Source: CAZYTM01 sp964649725 (lineage in GTDB: Bacteria; Desulfobacterota; Desulfuromonadia; Geobacterales; Geobacteraceae). From it: 64,000 nucleotides of DNA. Each line of letters starts with the position of its first letter. Positions within the stretch are counted from its first letter, which is position 1. Under the pieces are notes generated by a model, which saw only the letters and a list, made by a program, of their open reading frames with translations, was not told where the DNA came from and made no database searches. Positions 53,072 to 62,119 of this stretch are shown here, piece after piece. The stretch lies in assembly GCA_964649725.1 (NCBI GenBank), contig CAZYTM010000001.1, forward strand, positions 434,001-498,000, read 5' to 3'. The position numbers and the translations under genes were made by a program.

Positions 53072-53353
53072 ATGACCAAAGCAGAACTCGTCGAAGCAGT
53101 TGCGAAGTCAGCCGGCCTTACCAAAGCAGCAGCAGAAAAAGCAGTAGGTGCATTCATTACTGCGGTGAGTGGCGCTCTGAAGAAGGGTGACCGGGTAACA
53201 CTTGTAGGCTTCGGTAGCTTTGAAGTTGCTAACCGCAAAGCCCGTACTGGCAGAAATCCTCAGACTGGCAAAGAGATCAAGATTGCTGCTGCTAAAGTAC
53301 CCAAATTTCGCGCCGGCAAAGCCCTGAAGGATGCTGTTGCGAAGAAGAAGTAA
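53072..53353 (+). CDS. hup: HU family DNA-binding protein
   Basis: 93 residues with the complete HU fold: TKAELVEAVAKSAGLTKAA, the GFGSFEVANRKARTGRNPQTG arm (signature with the intercalating NPQTG) and a Lys-rich C-terminus. HU bends and compacts DNA and aids replication and recombination. AAAGGAGGAGG precedes the ATG at 53072; the upstream ORF extension is discarded because it covers the promoter. Confidence 0.97.
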   Translation: MTKAELVEAVAKSAGLTKAAAEKAVGAFITAVSGALKKGDRVTLVGFGSFEVANRKARTGRNPQTGKEIKIAAAKVPKFRAGKALKDAVAKKK

Positions 53354-53422
53354 AGTTCAGCATCAAAATCGCTTGCGTGATGTTAATCCTAGGTTTTACC
53401 GCAGGCTTATCCACTGAAAATG

Positions 53423-53444
53423 CCCCGCTTCGGCGGGGTTTTTT
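53423..53444 (+). terminator. Intrinsic terminator after HU
   Basis: CCCCGC-TTCG-GCGGGG (53423-53438) with a stable UUCG tetraloop and a T run. The remaining ~215 bases up to the thioesterase gene are AT-rich and hold nothing I recognise. Confidence 0.92.
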
Positions 53445-53660
53445 CGTTTTGTCACCTCTACCCAATTCCGAAGTTTCAACTCCCGTTAATTTCATTAATC
53501 GATTATACAATGATCTAAAATAAAATACTATTCCATGGCTAACTTTGGAATGATTATGACAACATTTCATGTTGATGGATAGAATATAGAATATATCTAG
53601 AAAGGAATTGATGATATAGTGAAACAACATATTATCAGCCAATTACCTGAGAGGGTGAAT

Positions 53661-54074
53661 ATGGTAAATAGTAATTTGGGGATGAACTCTGTTGAGTTGC
53701 GAGTATATTACTCTGATACTGATGCTGGAGGAGTCGTATATCATGCCAATTATTTAAAGTTCTTGGAGCAGGGGAGGACAGAATTTCTAAGAGAGAAAGG
53801 ATTATCAGTGGGGGATATGGCGGCGAGAGGCTATATATTCCCTGTTATTAGAGTCGAACTTGATTTTTGTAAACCTGCGGTATTAGATGAACTCCTTCGT
53901 GTTGAGTCACAAATTTTGTCAATAGGAAAGACATCTATTGTTTTTGCACAACAGGTTGTAAGAATAAATGATGGGATAAATCTGGTAAAAGGGAAAGTGG
54001 TCTTGGTTTGTGTTAATAGTCAAATGAAAGCAAGGCGGCTACCAGCAGAAATGATCGAATTGTTAAGTAGCTGA
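53661..54074 (+). CDS. YbgC-type acyl-CoA thioesterase (hotdog fold)
   Basis: About 137 residues. VYYSDTDAGGVVYHANYLKF is the conserved catalytic segment (DTDAxGVVYHANYL, catalytic Asp). YbgC enzymes hydrolyse short-chain or hydroxybenzoyl CoA thioesters and are often linked to Tol-Pal, but no tol genes are adjacent. I use the ATG at 53661 after GAGAGGG; a GTG at 53619 would extend the N-terminus by 14 residues. AT-rich codon use, unlike the first 45 kb. Confidence 0.9.
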   Translation: MVNSNLGMNSVELRVYYSDTDAGGVVYHANYLKFLEQGRTEFLREKGLSVGDMAARGYIFPVIRVELDFCKPAVLDELLRVESQILSIGKTSIVFAQQVVRINDGINLVKGKVVLVCVNSQMKARRLPAEMIELLSS

Positions 54075-54174
54075 TGGCAATCTATGCAATTCATATATCT
54101 TAAACTAACTAAATTATCTACATTCTATTAACGAACGTGTTGTTAATATAATTATTAAAAGTGGGAATAATGAT

Positions 54175-54444
54175 ATGCTTGAACGTATGCCGAGAGTAAT
54201 TGATTTCGATATAAGAGGGCAGATTTGCCCTTCATCCTGCCTTCTTGCATTGAAGAAAATTAATAGTCTTAAACTGGAATTAAAGAATGGAGATATATTG
54301 CTTCGTATAATTACCGACCATCGAGATGCAACTGTTACCATCCCAGATTCTGCAAGAAATATGGGGTATGATGTTAAGGTTGCCAAAGAATCAGATTATT
54401 ATCTGATTAATATAACCTATAACATGGTTAAATTTACCTTATAA
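54175..54444 (+). CDS. TusA/SirA-like sulfurtransferase-family protein with altered motif
   Basis: 89 residues with the TusA fold. The active-site motif, normally CPxP, reads RGQICPSSCLLALKKI: the first Cys is kept but the following Pro is lost and a second Cys is gained. The tail VTIPDSARNMGYDVKVAKES corresponds to the usual C-terminal strand. TusA proteins carry persulfide sulfur; here a CxxxC pair could form instead. It follows the thioesterase gene by 100 bases. Confidence 0.8.
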   Translation: MLERMPRVIDFDIRGQICPSSCLLALKKINSLKLELKNGDILLRIITDHRDATVTIPDSARNMGYDVKVAKESDYYLINITYNMVKFTL

Positions 54445-54502
54445 CAAGAAATAGCCGATAATCTTCAGAAGATATTTCTGGCTAAGTAAGATGAGGGGAT
54501 TG

Positions 54503-55513
54503 ATGCCACCTTTTATTCTGAAAAGAATATTTAACCGACTTCGCGGAATTGACGAAATTGATCGGCTTACTGTAGATATCGAACAGTTGCGAATAAAGGA
54601 AAAAAGAGCGATTAATTATGTTCGTCGCAAGACCAATCAGCTTCTGCTACTGATGGGTACTCTGCCTTTACGTCCAGAAGAACTTGACGATCAAACCTTG
54701 TTGGAAGTCGACCCTATCGGTATTGTTGCAGATTCTTTTGAGCAAATTCTGGATCACCAGCGGGACACCAATGAGAGACTAAAGATGGTCCGGGAAGAAA
54801 TTCAGGCAATATTTTCTGCAGTTGGTGTTGGTGTTATGGTGGTAGATGCTGAGATGAGAGTTGAGTCCTATAATCCTATGGCAAAAGAGCTTTTTTTTCT
54901 GGGGGGGATAGACAACATTGTTGGCAAATCTTGTCATAAGCTTTTGTGTAATTTAAACGAACCACCTGAAGGGTGTATTTTTGAAGCAGTGATGTCATCT
55001 CGTGTAGCTATAAAACGCTATGATTGGCAACTAAGCGGACGTATTTTCGATGTTAATGCCGTTCCGATAAAGAACAAGTACGGCGATATTATACGTATTG
55101 TTCTTGCATATACCGATACCACGGTCCGACGTAGTATGGAAGACGCTTTACGTGAAAGTGAGCAGATGTTCCGTTCTATCTTAGAGAATACCAGCGATAT
55201 TATTCAGAGCGTACTCCCGGATGGTGCTTTTCGATACGTTAATAAAGCCTGGCTGGATATTCTGGGATATAGCCATACCGAGGTGACGACTCTAACAATT
55301 GCTGATATCCTTCATCCTGATTGCCTAGAATATATTAAAGAGCTAAATCGACAAATAGTTGCAGGTAATCAAAGAGGTATTGTGAGGGTGCTATTGGTTG
55401 CCAAGGATGGTACGGTTGTACCACTATTAGGTAGTGTCAGTGGTAGTTTTGTCGATGGTAAGCTAGTGGCAACATGTGGCATATTTCGCAAAGATATTAA
55501 TCATATAAATTAG
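54503..55513 (+). CDS. Two-PAS sensor protein without output domain
   Basis: About 336 residues. An N-terminal helical/coiled region (about 1-100) is followed by a PAS domain carrying GKSCHKLLCNLNEPPEGCIF (three Cys, a pattern seen in redox or metal-associated PAS domains) and a second PAS domain (SILENTSDIIQSVLPDG). The protein ends after the second PAS; no kinase, GGDEF, methyl-accepting or DNA-binding domain is present. It may signal through a partner. The ATG at 54503 has GAGGGG upstream; an ATG at 54491 is an alternative. Confidence 0.78.
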   Translation: MPPFILKRIFNRLRGIDEIDRLTVDIEQLRIKEKRAINYVRRKTNQLLLLMGTLPLRPEELDDQTLLEVDPIGIVADSFEQILDHQRDTNERLKMVREEIQAIFSAVGVGVMVVDAEMRVESYNPMAKELFFLGGIDNIVGKSCHKLLCNLNEPPEGCIFEAVMSSRVAIKRYDWQLSGRIFDVNAVPIKNKYGDIIRIVLAYTDTTVRRSMEDALRESEQMFRSILENTSDIIQSVLPDGAFRYVNKAWLDILGYSHTEVTTLTIADILHPDCLEYIKELNRQIVAGNQRGIVRVLLVAKDGTVVPLLGSVSGSFVDGKLVATCGIFRKDINHIN

Positions 55514-55640
55514 TATCAAATACCTATACATAGTTTTCAATCATTTCCCTGCCTAGAAATGACAAGCGCTATTTCTCCCCAGTCCTATCATTGCTACATA
55601 GTCAAAATATTGCCGTTTGAAAAAGAGAAAAAATTTCATC

Positions 55641-56858
55641 CTAACTATTTGTATGGTCACGAATAATTGCTGTGAATAATGGAGTATTCTCTGCTATGGA
55701 TGCAGAAAGTGCTATTTCGACTTCTATTGAAGCCCCTGCGAAATTCTTGAGCTTATGTCTGCTCACAGAACTTATTTCTCCCCCCTTGCTTTTCTCTAAT
55801 CTATTGTTGATGTCGGTGTGAAAGTTATCGCCATCCTCAATAAAATAATAGATTGACTCCCCGAGTAGTTGCTGTTTATTAAGGCCAAGCAGCAGTTCTG
55901 CTTTGCGATTAGTAATGATAATCTTGCCATCCGACATAAAGGTTACAATAGCAGATTGTGCAATTTCAATAAGATTGCGATAGCGAGCTTCCGACTCCAT
56001 GCGCTGTTGGGTAATTCTCTCCAGTTCAGCCATCATTTCATTAAATGAGCTGATTAACTGGCCGATTTCATCTTTACTGGTTGCAACGGGACGCTCTGTG
56101 AAATTACCATTTTTTGTAATGTTATGGACTGTTTCCGATAATATTTTGATAGGTTTTATTATGGTGCGATGAATAAGAATTCCCATCATAAGAATAATCA
56201 GAAAGAAAATGACAATTCGATATGCCAGGTCAAGTTTGAGATTGGTGCCTATCTCATGGTAGAGATCTGCCATTGGAATGGTCACAGAGACAGCGCCAAT
56301 TATTTCTCCAGCCTGGTAGTTATATGACGAATGTCCTTTAGGAAAACGTGCTCTGACAAAGGAAGGAGCTTCTTCATATTTCCCGTGGCATTCCAGACAT
56401 GATTTTTCGGCTACCATAGGTAACATGTAGCGAAACGTACTGGCCCCCTTGATTTTGAAAATGCTGTATGTTTCATTAAAGTTTTGTTGGGAAAATGATT
56501 TTAATTGTTCCGCTTCATATTCATCTGGACGATTTTCCGGGTTGCGATTGCGAAGAGATACTTGCCTGACTGAATAACGACTATCCTTGTTAAGTCGTTT
56601 TGCCACTTGGGTGGCTACCACTTGCGGGACAAGGGAATAGTTCTGGTTTGCTTCACCATGGACTACACTTGACATGTAATCCCTAGTTTCAATAATCTGC
56701 CGCGCAAAGCTACGGGCATTATCAACGGCGATTTTTATTATCAAGGTCTGCTGCCTCTGGTAGGTAAGAAAGGCCGCAACAAGAAACAGTGAGACTAATA
56801 GCAGAGACATGCTTATGTTAAATTTTGAGGTGATTTTGAGATTGCCAAACCAAGCCAT
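55641..56858 (-). CDS. Membrane haem-type sensor: DUF3365-like, HAMP, PAS, no output domain
   Basis: 405 residues. Transmembrane helices near 16-34 and 210-232 enclose a periplasmic domain with a single c-type haem motif CLECH (about residue 153), preceded by STFRYMLPMVAEKS. This matches DUF3365/Tll0287-like sensors. HAMP (about 233-285) and PAS (about 290-400) follow and the chain stops. No kinase, cyclase or MCP domain. Redox or gas sensing by haem is plausible; the cytoplasmic partner is unknown. It converges on the other output-less sensor. Confidence 0.85.
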   Translation of the reverse strand: MAWFGNLKITSKFNISMSLLLVSLFLVAAFLTYQRQQTLIIKIAVDNARSFARQIIETRDYMSSVVHGEANQNYSLVPQVVATQVAKRLNKDSRYSVRQVSLRNRNPENRPDEYEAEQLKSFSQQNFNETYSIFKIKGASTFRYMLPMVAEKSCLECHGKYEEAPSFVRARFPKGHSSYNYQAGEIIGAVSVTIPMADLYHEIGTNLKLDLAYRIVIFFLIILMMGILIHRTIIKPIKILSETVHNITKNGNFTERPVATSKDEIGQLISSFNEMMAELERITQQRMESEARYRNLIEIAQSAIVTFMSDGKIIITNRKAELLLGLNKQQLLGESIYYFIEDGDNFHTDINNRLEKSKGGEISSVSRHKLKNFAGASIEVEIALSASIAENTPLFTAIIRDHTNS

Positions 56859-57214
56859 AGAATCTCCAAGGGTAGGTTTCTCCGCAAATTATACACTGCA
56901 TGGTGAGTAAGGCAAGCAATAGGCTATGCAGAAGTGGTGCAAGGCAAGAAATCCAAAAAGAAAATCAAGATAAAAAGATATTGTTAATGAAAATGCCGGA
57001 TGGGTATTATATTTAGATATCATGAGAATACGGGGGAAGACATTAGCTTAGTAGGAAATTAATATTCCCAAGCATAAATTAGTCTATCGCCATCTGCATG
57101 AGAAGATGAAAATTTCCTTTGAAATGACTTTGTTTTATGATAAGTTCCAATACTCGCGCAGCCTCCAGAATTATACCTGCCGCCAGTAACCCTTGCAGAA
57201 AATAAATGAGCGCT
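56859..57214. other. Intergenic region before parA
   Basis: About 355 AT-rich bases between the divergent haem sensor and parA. No gene, tRNA or repeat is recognised. By eye I see no parS-like 16-mer (TGTTTCACGTGAAACA or TGTTCCACGTGGAACA) here or near parB. A 61-codon minus-strand ORF at 57059-57244 overlaps the parA start and is not convincing. Confidence 0.5.
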
Positions 57215-57988
57215 ATGGCCAAGATACTCTGTATTGCCAATCAAAAAGGGGGGGTCGGAAAGACGACCACGACGGTGAACCTTGCGGCATCGTTAGCTGC
57301 TGCGGAACGTCGTACCTTATTGATCGATATGGATCCTCAAGGTAACGCAACCAGCGGTGTCGGTATTGATAAAACTAGATTGCCGGAAACAATCTATGAC
57401 GCCTTGATAAATGATACAGATCCAACGGGTATAATTATCAAGACCGAACTGCCTACTCTCGATCTATTACCGGCTACGTCAGATCTGGCTGGTGCAGAAT
57501 TGGAACTGGTTGCTGTTTCCGAACGGGAATTGAAACTGAAAATGGTGTTGAAAAAAATATCTACCCCGTATGATTATATACTTATAGACTGCCCCCCATC
57601 ACTCAATTTATTGACTCTGAATGCGATGGTTGCTGCCGATTCGGTTCTTATCCCGCTGCAATGTGAGTTTTATGCCATGGAAGGACTCTCCCAGATACTT
57701 AATACCATTCGGTTGGTGCAGAAAGGACTTAACCAGAACTTGCGTATGGAGGGGATTCTACTCACCATGTTTGATGCTCGTAATAATTTGTCACGTCAAG
57801 TAAGTGAGGAGATCAGAACGCATTTTAGCAAAGAGACCTTTGCTACGGTTATACCTCGCAACGTTAGGCTTTCCGAGGCCCCAAGCCATGGTAAGCCGAT
57901 AATACTCTATGATATTACTTCCCGTGGGGCTGTCAGTTATCTTGAACTAGCCAAGGAACTAATTCAGAGAGAGGGGAACAATGGTTAA
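57215..57988 (+). CDS. parA: Chromosome partitioning ATPase ParA (Soj)
   Basis: About 257 residues. The deviant Walker A KGGVGKTTTTVNLAAS, the LLIDMDPQGNATSG segment and the Walker A' ILIDCPPSLN are all canonical, as is the C-terminal PRNVRLSEAPSHGKP typical of Soj. ParA binds the nucleoid and moves ParB-parS complexes. I chose MAKILCIANQKGG (57215) over the ATG at 57206 because it matches the usual Soj N-terminus; neither has a good ribosome-binding site. It overlaps parB by eight bases. Confidence 0.96.
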   Translation: MAKILCIANQKGGVGKTTTTVNLAASLAAAERRTLLIDMDPQGNATSGVGIDKTRLPETIYDALINDTDPTGIIIKTELPTLDLLPATSDLAGAELELVAVSERELKLKMVLKKISTPYDYILIDCPPSLNLLTLNAMVAADSVLIPLQCEFYAMEGLSQILNTIRLVQKGLNQNLRMEGILLTMFDARNNLSRQVSEEIRTHFSKETFATVIPRNVRLSEAPSHGKPIILYDITSRGAVSYLELAKELIQREGNNG

Positions 57989-58817
57989 AAAAACTGGGTT
58001 AGGAAAGGGTATGGCAGCACTTCTACCTGTTGCCAAAGATGAATCGACAAACTATTTTTTATGCCCAATTGAAGAGATTAAACCAAATAGACATCAACCG
58101 CGCAAAACCTTTTCTAATGAGAAGCTGGATGAATTGGCAGCTTCTATTCGGGAGAAGGGAGTTATTCAGCCTTTAGTGGTCCGGAAAAAGGCTGATCATT
58201 ACGAGCTAATTGCAGGCGAACGACGATGGCGGGCTGCCCAGAAGGCAGGTTTACGTGAAGTCCCGGTTGTAATTCAAGATGTCTCTGATGATACTGCTTT
58301 GGAAATGGCCCTTATAGAAAACATCCAGCGTGAGGACCTCAATGCAGTAGAGGAAGCAGAAGCCTTTCATGCATTATTGGAAAAATTTGCTCTCTCCCAG
58401 GAAGAGCTAGCAAGAAGAGTAGGCAAGGATCGTTCCACTATAGCAAATGCTCTAAGGCTCCTAAAGCTGCCCGCTGAAATCAAGCGCGATATCGTTGAAG
58501 ATCGTCTCAGTATGGGGCACGCTCGTGCCATGTTGGCAATTGAACTCCCTGAACAGATTAAAAAGATAAGGGACGAGGTTGTCAAGAGCCAGCTGACAGT
58601 TCGCGAAACAGAACTGTTAATCCGGAAACTAAAAGCAGGAAAAATTTTACGACCGAAAAGATATGGAGAACCACATCTTAATGCACTTGAAGAACAGTTA
58701 AAACGTCATTTCAGGGCAAAAGTGGCAATTAGACCCGGTCGGCGGGGCGGCAAGATAGAAATTGCATTTTCTAGCCAGGACGACCTTTCCCGAATTATCG
58801 ATCTGCTCAATCTTTAA
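57981..58817 (+). CDS. parB: Chromosome partitioning protein ParB (Spo0J)
   Basis: 278 residues. The N-terminal KKTGLGKGMAALLP, the CTP-binding GERRWRAAQKAGLREVP, ALIENIQREDLNAVEEAEAF, and a helix-turn-helix (LSQEELARRVGKDRSTIANALRLLKLP) follow the Spo0J layout. ParB binds parS, spreads on DNA as a clamp and stimulates ParA. Overlap with parA indicates translational coupling. The atp genes follow after 174 bases. Confidence 0.96.
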   Translation: MVKKTGLGKGMAALLPVAKDESTNYFLCPIEEIKPNRHQPRKTFSNEKLDELAASIREKGVIQPLVVRKKADHYELIAGERRWRAAQKAGLREVPVVIQDVSDDTALEMALIENIQREDLNAVEEAEAFHALLEKFALSQEELARRVGKDRSTIANALRLLKLPAEIKRDIVEDRLSMGHARAMLAIELPEQIKKIRDEVVKSQLTVRETELLIRKLKAGKILRPKRYGEPHLNALEEQLKRHFRAKVAIRPGRRGGKIEIAFSSQDDLSRIIDLLNL

Positions 58818-58881
58818 ACTTGGTGCATGCCAGGTCGATGGTCAGATATATTACCTGGGAAACAATAAAATAGAAAAAAAC

Positions 58882-58910
58882 TTGACATTTACGTAAAGCG
58901 TGTGATAGCT
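58882..58910 (+). promoter_or_regulatory. Promoter of the atp cluster
   Basis: A perfect TTGACA at 58882-58887; the -10 about 16-18 bases on is in GTGATAGCTAT and is imperfect. It lies about 80 bases before the first atp gene and follows parB, so the atp genes probably have their own promoter. Confidence 0.5.
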
Positions 58911-58991
58911 ATCGCATGTTTTACCACTTGGGCAGGTTTTAGTTCATATCAGACTCGATTTTCAGAAATTAGCTCGGCATGAGGTGGCAGG

Positions 58992-59417
58992 GTGATAAAT
59001 CTAGATTATGCTTTTATTCTCCAGATGATTAACTTTCTGGTCTTGCTGGTAGTGCTTAATTTGTTTCTCTTTAAGCCAATCCGTAAAATTCTTGCGAATC
59101 GGCAAAGTGAGATAAACGGTGCGCGTGCCAGAGCTGTTGAAGTAGATAAGGATGTGCAGGAAAAGATGGCACAGTATGAGGCACGCCTGCGGGAAGTAAA
59201 GGGCAAGGCCTCTGAAGAGCGCAATGCTTTGAAGAAAGATGCCCAGATTGAAGAAAGTAAAGTACTTGAGCTGGCACGCAAAGAAGCTGCTGACTCTCTT
59301 GCTGCAATCAAGAGCAAAGTTGTCAAGGAGGCGGCAGATGCTCGGGAACTTCTGAAAGAGCAGGCCAGGTCATTGTCCCTGGAGATATGTGAAAAGGTTC
59401 TGGGGAGGAGTCTGTAA
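58992..59417 (+). CDS. ATP synthase F0 subunit b' (second b-type subunit)
   Basis: 141 residues: one N-terminal membrane helix (AFILQMINFLVLLVVLNLFLF) then a long charged helix rich in Glu, Lys and Ala that forms the peripheral stalk. This b-type layout without a signal peptide, directly before another b-type gene, marks the b/b' pair found in deltaproteobacteria and phototrophs. The start is GTG after GAGGTGG. Its stop is one base before the next atp gene. Confidence 0.92.
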   Translation: MINLDYAFILQMINFLVLLVVLNLFLFKPIRKILANRQSEINGARARAVEVDKDVQEKMAQYEARLREVKGKASEERNALKKDAQIEESKVLELARKEAADSLAAIKSKVVKEAADARELLKEQARSLSLEICEKVLGRSL

Positions 59418-59418
59418 C

Positions 59419-60039
59419 ATGAAACAGGGTACAAATTGGCAAGTGAAGCTGAAACCCGTTCTGATAGTAGTTGGTGTCGGTCTGGTTATGACCATGTTTA
59501 CGGCCTTCGGTCTGGCCGCAGAAGGTAGTGCAGGAGCACATCACGCTGATACTGGCAAGCAGATGAAAGATTTTGGCTGGCGAGTCCTCGATTTTGCAGT
59601 GCTTGTCGGTATCATCATCTGGGCTTTGAAAAAGGCTAATGTAAAAGGCGCCTTGGCGGATCGTCGCACAGGAGTTGAGCGAGCGTTGCATGAAGCAGAG
59701 GCGGCGCGCGAGGCTGCGGAAAAGAAATTTGCCGAATACTCCGACAAATTAGCCAGAGCCAATCAGGAAATTGATGAAATATATGCTGCAATAAAACGGG
59801 AAGGTGAGGCTGAAAAGGCACGTATCATCGCCGAAGCAAACATGTCGGCTGAAAAGATACGCGAACAGGCCAAGCAGGCAGCAACGCAGGAAGTCCAACT
59901 GGCGAGAGTCCAACTCCGTCAGGAGGCAGCCAGGCTGGCTATAGAGTTGGCAGATCAGACCCTTCGGGAAAAGATCAGCATCGCTGATCAGGATCGGTTG
60001 GTTGGAGAATATCTTACCAAGGTGGTGGATTTACATTGA
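59419..60039 (+). CDS. atpF: ATP synthase F0 subunit b
   Basis: 206 residues. An N-terminal hydrophobic segment ending TAFGLAAEGSAGAHH looks like a signal or first helix, then a membrane helix (FGWRVLDFAVLVGIIIWALKK) and a long stalk helix with AARAEAEK-like repeats (EAEAAREAAEKKFAEYS). It forms the peripheral stalk with b'. I start at the ATG at 59419 after GGGGAGGAG; the ORF extension to 59389 overlaps b'. It overlaps the delta gene by four bases. Confidence 0.94.
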   Translation: MKQGTNWQVKLKPVLIVVGVGLVMTMFTAFGLAAEGSAGAHHADTGKQMKDFGWRVLDFAVLVGIIIWALKKANVKGALADRRTGVERALHEAEAAREAAEKKFAEYSDKLARANQEIDEIYAAIKREGEAEKARIIAEANMSAEKIREQAKQAATQEVQLARVQLRQEAARLAIELADQTLREKISIADQDRLVGEYLTKVVDLH

Positions 60040-60578
60040 GCGCAAATGCTATAGCACGTCGTTATGCCAAGGCCCTTGTTCAGCTTGCAGCTGAAGAGAG
60101 GGCTGTTGCTAAATTCCAATCAGACCTGTCAGGTTTTGATTCGGTTCTGAAAGCAAATCCAGAGTTAAATGCTATTTTCTCCAGCCCGGCCTATGGTATT
60201 GAGGCAAAAAAAGGGGTACTTAGGGATCTAGTTGGCAAGTTAGCACTTCCTGATACAGTTGCTAATTTTGTTCAACTGCTAATGGATCGCAATCGGTTGT
60301 CACTACTGTCACAGATTGTAGTAAGTTATGGTGCACTAGCTGATGAACTATCTGGTGTGGTAAGGCCGGTACTGATATCAGCATTCCCTCTTGCAGATTC
60401 CCAAGTGGCTGACGTAAAAAACGCACTTGCTCAATCCACAGGCAAACAAGTTGAATTGCGAGTAGAAACAGATTCGAATCTGATCGGTGGGGTGGTTACC
60501 AAAATAGGTGACAAAATATATGACGGAAGTGTTAAGACCCAGTTAAGTAGGATTCAAGATATATTACAGAAGGGGTGA
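60036..60578 (+). CDS. atpH: ATP synthase F1 subunit delta
   Basis: 180 residues. The N-terminal IARRYAKALVQLAAEE and the C-terminal VELRVETDSNLIGGVVTKIGDKIYDGSVKTQL (split: DSNLIGGVVTKIGDKIYDGS) are the conserved ends of the delta/OSCP family. It fixes the alpha-beta ring to the peripheral stalk. The start is TTG inside the atpF stop (TTGA), so it is translationally coupled. Confidence 0.95.
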   Translation: MSANAIARRYAKALVQLAAEERAVAKFQSDLSGFDSVLKANPELNAIFSSPAYGIEAKKGVLRDLVGKLALPDTVANFVQLLMDRNRLSLLSQIVVSYGALADELSGVVRPVLISAFPLADSQVADVKNALAQSTGKQVELRVETDSNLIGGVVTKIGDKIYDGSVKTQLSRIQDILQKG

Positions 60579-60587
60579 GATGATCCA

Positions 60588-62099
60588 ATGGAAATCAGAG
60601 CCGAAGAAATCAGTGAGATAATCAGAAAACAGATCAAGGAATACGGCAAAGATGTCGAGGTGGCCGAGACAGGTACAATTATTTCGGTCGGTGATGGTAT
60701 TGCCCGTATCCATGGCCTGGACAAGGCTATGGCCGGGGAACTTCTCGAATTCCCCGGCGGTGTCTCCGGGATGGTGCTCAACTTGGAGGAGGATAATGTC
60801 GGTGCTGCTATTCTTGGTGAGGACAACGAGAATATCAAGGAAGGCAGCTTGGTCAAGCGAACCGGCCGCATTGTCGAGGTCCCTGTAGGGGAGGCTCTGG
60901 TTGGTAGGGTGGTCAACGCTATCGGTCAGCCAATTGATGGTAAGGGCCCGATCAACAGCAAGGACACCCGCAAAGTCGAAGTTAAGGCCCCGGGTATCGT
61001 CAAGCGGAAATCGGTTCATCAACCGATGGCTACCGGCTTAAAAGCGATTGACTCCATGGTGCCGATCGGTCGTGGCCAGCGCGAGTTGATTATCGGGGAC
61101 CGACAGACCGGCAAGACCGCTGTTGCCATGGATACTATCATAAACCAAAAGGGTGGTGATGTTATCTGCATCTATGTCGCCATCGGGCAGAAGCGTTCTA
61201 CAGTAGCTCAAGTGGTGAGCAAGCTCCAGGAGCATGGCGCCATGGATTACACAATCATTGTCGCGGCTACCGCTTCCGAACCAGCACCACTTCAATTTAT
61301 CGCCCCTTATACCGGTGTTACTATGGGGGAATATTTCCGCGATTCAGGCAAACACGCCCTGATTATTTACGATGATCTTTCCAAACAGGCTGTTGCCTAC
61401 CGGCAGCTGTCGTTGTTGCTCCGTCGTCCTCCCGGCCGTGAAGCATATCCAGGAGATGTATTCTATTTGCATAGCCGACTTTTGGAACGGGCGGCCAAAC
61501 TGTCTGATGCCGAAGGAGCAGGCTCATTGACAGCACTGCCAATCATTGAGACGCAAGCGGGGGATGTCTCTGCTTACATCCCAACCAACGTTATTTCAAT
61601 CACTGACGGGCAGATATTCCTCGAATCAGATTTGTTCTATTCTGGGGTTCGTCCTGCAATTAACGTCGGCATTTCAGTTTCCCGTGTCGGCGGTTCTGCT
61701 CAGATCAAGGCGATGAAGCAAGTAGCAGGTACACTGCGACTAAACCTTGCTCAGTATCGTGAGATGGCTGCCTTTGCCCAGTTTGGCTCCGATCTGGATA
61801 AAGCGACTCAGATGCAGCTGGCCCGTGGCGAGCGGTTGGTGGAAATCCTCAAACAGGCTCAGTATGCGCCGCTGCCAGTGGAAAAGCAGGTTCTGATCAT
61901 TTTTGCTGCCAATAACGGCAATCTGGATGACTATCCGGTATCTGTTCTAAAACGCTACGAAAACGAACTCTATACTTTCTTTGATACGCGCAAAGCTGAT
62001 GTGCTAGCTGAACTGCGTGACAAGAAGGCAATTGACGACGATCTGAAGGCGAAGCTTGCAGCAGCTCTTGACGAGTTCAAGAAAGAATTCACAGCCTAA
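60588..62099 (+). CDS. atpA: ATP synthase F1 subunit alpha
   Basis: 503 residues. N-terminal IRAEEISEIIRKQI, Walker A GDRQTGKTAV, and the alpha signature PAINVGISVSRVGGSAQ are present. Alpha alternates with beta in the catalytic head and binds nucleotide without hydrolysing it. Length is standard. Confidence 0.98.
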   Translation: MEIRAEEISEIIRKQIKEYGKDVEVAETGTIISVGDGIARIHGLDKAMAGELLEFPGGVSGMVLNLEEDNVGAAILGEDNENIKEGSLVKRTGRIVEVPVGEALVGRVVNAIGQPIDGKGPINSKDTRKVEVKAPGIVKRKSVHQPMATGLKAIDSMVPIGRGQRELIIGDRQTGKTAVAMDTIINQKGGDVICIYVAIGQKRSTVAQVVSKLQEHGAMDYTIIVAATASEPAPLQFIAPYTGVTMGEYFRDSGKHALIIYDDLSKQAVAYRQLSLLLRRPPGREAYPGDVFYLHSRLLERAAKLSDAEGAGSLTALPIIETQAGDVSAYIPTNVISITDGQIFLESDLFYSGVRPAINVGISVSRVGGSAQIKAMKQVAGTLRLNLAQYREMAAFAQFGSDLDKATQMQLARGERLVEILKQAQYAPLPVEKQVLIIFAANNGNLDDYPVSVLKRYENELYTFFDTRKADVLAELRDKKAIDDDLKAKLAAALDEFKKEFTA

Positions 62100-62119
62100 C
62101 GTAAGGACGGTTAGCCGTT

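Noticed and set aside
57059..57244. 61-codon minus-strand ORF upstream of parA
   Set aside because: Overlaps the parA start, has no convincing leader and the translation is not protein-like.
57981..58991. Search by eye for parS sites near parAB
   Set aside because: No TGTTTCACGTGAAACA-like or TGTTCCACGTGGAACA-like 16-mer was seen; sites may lie outside the window.
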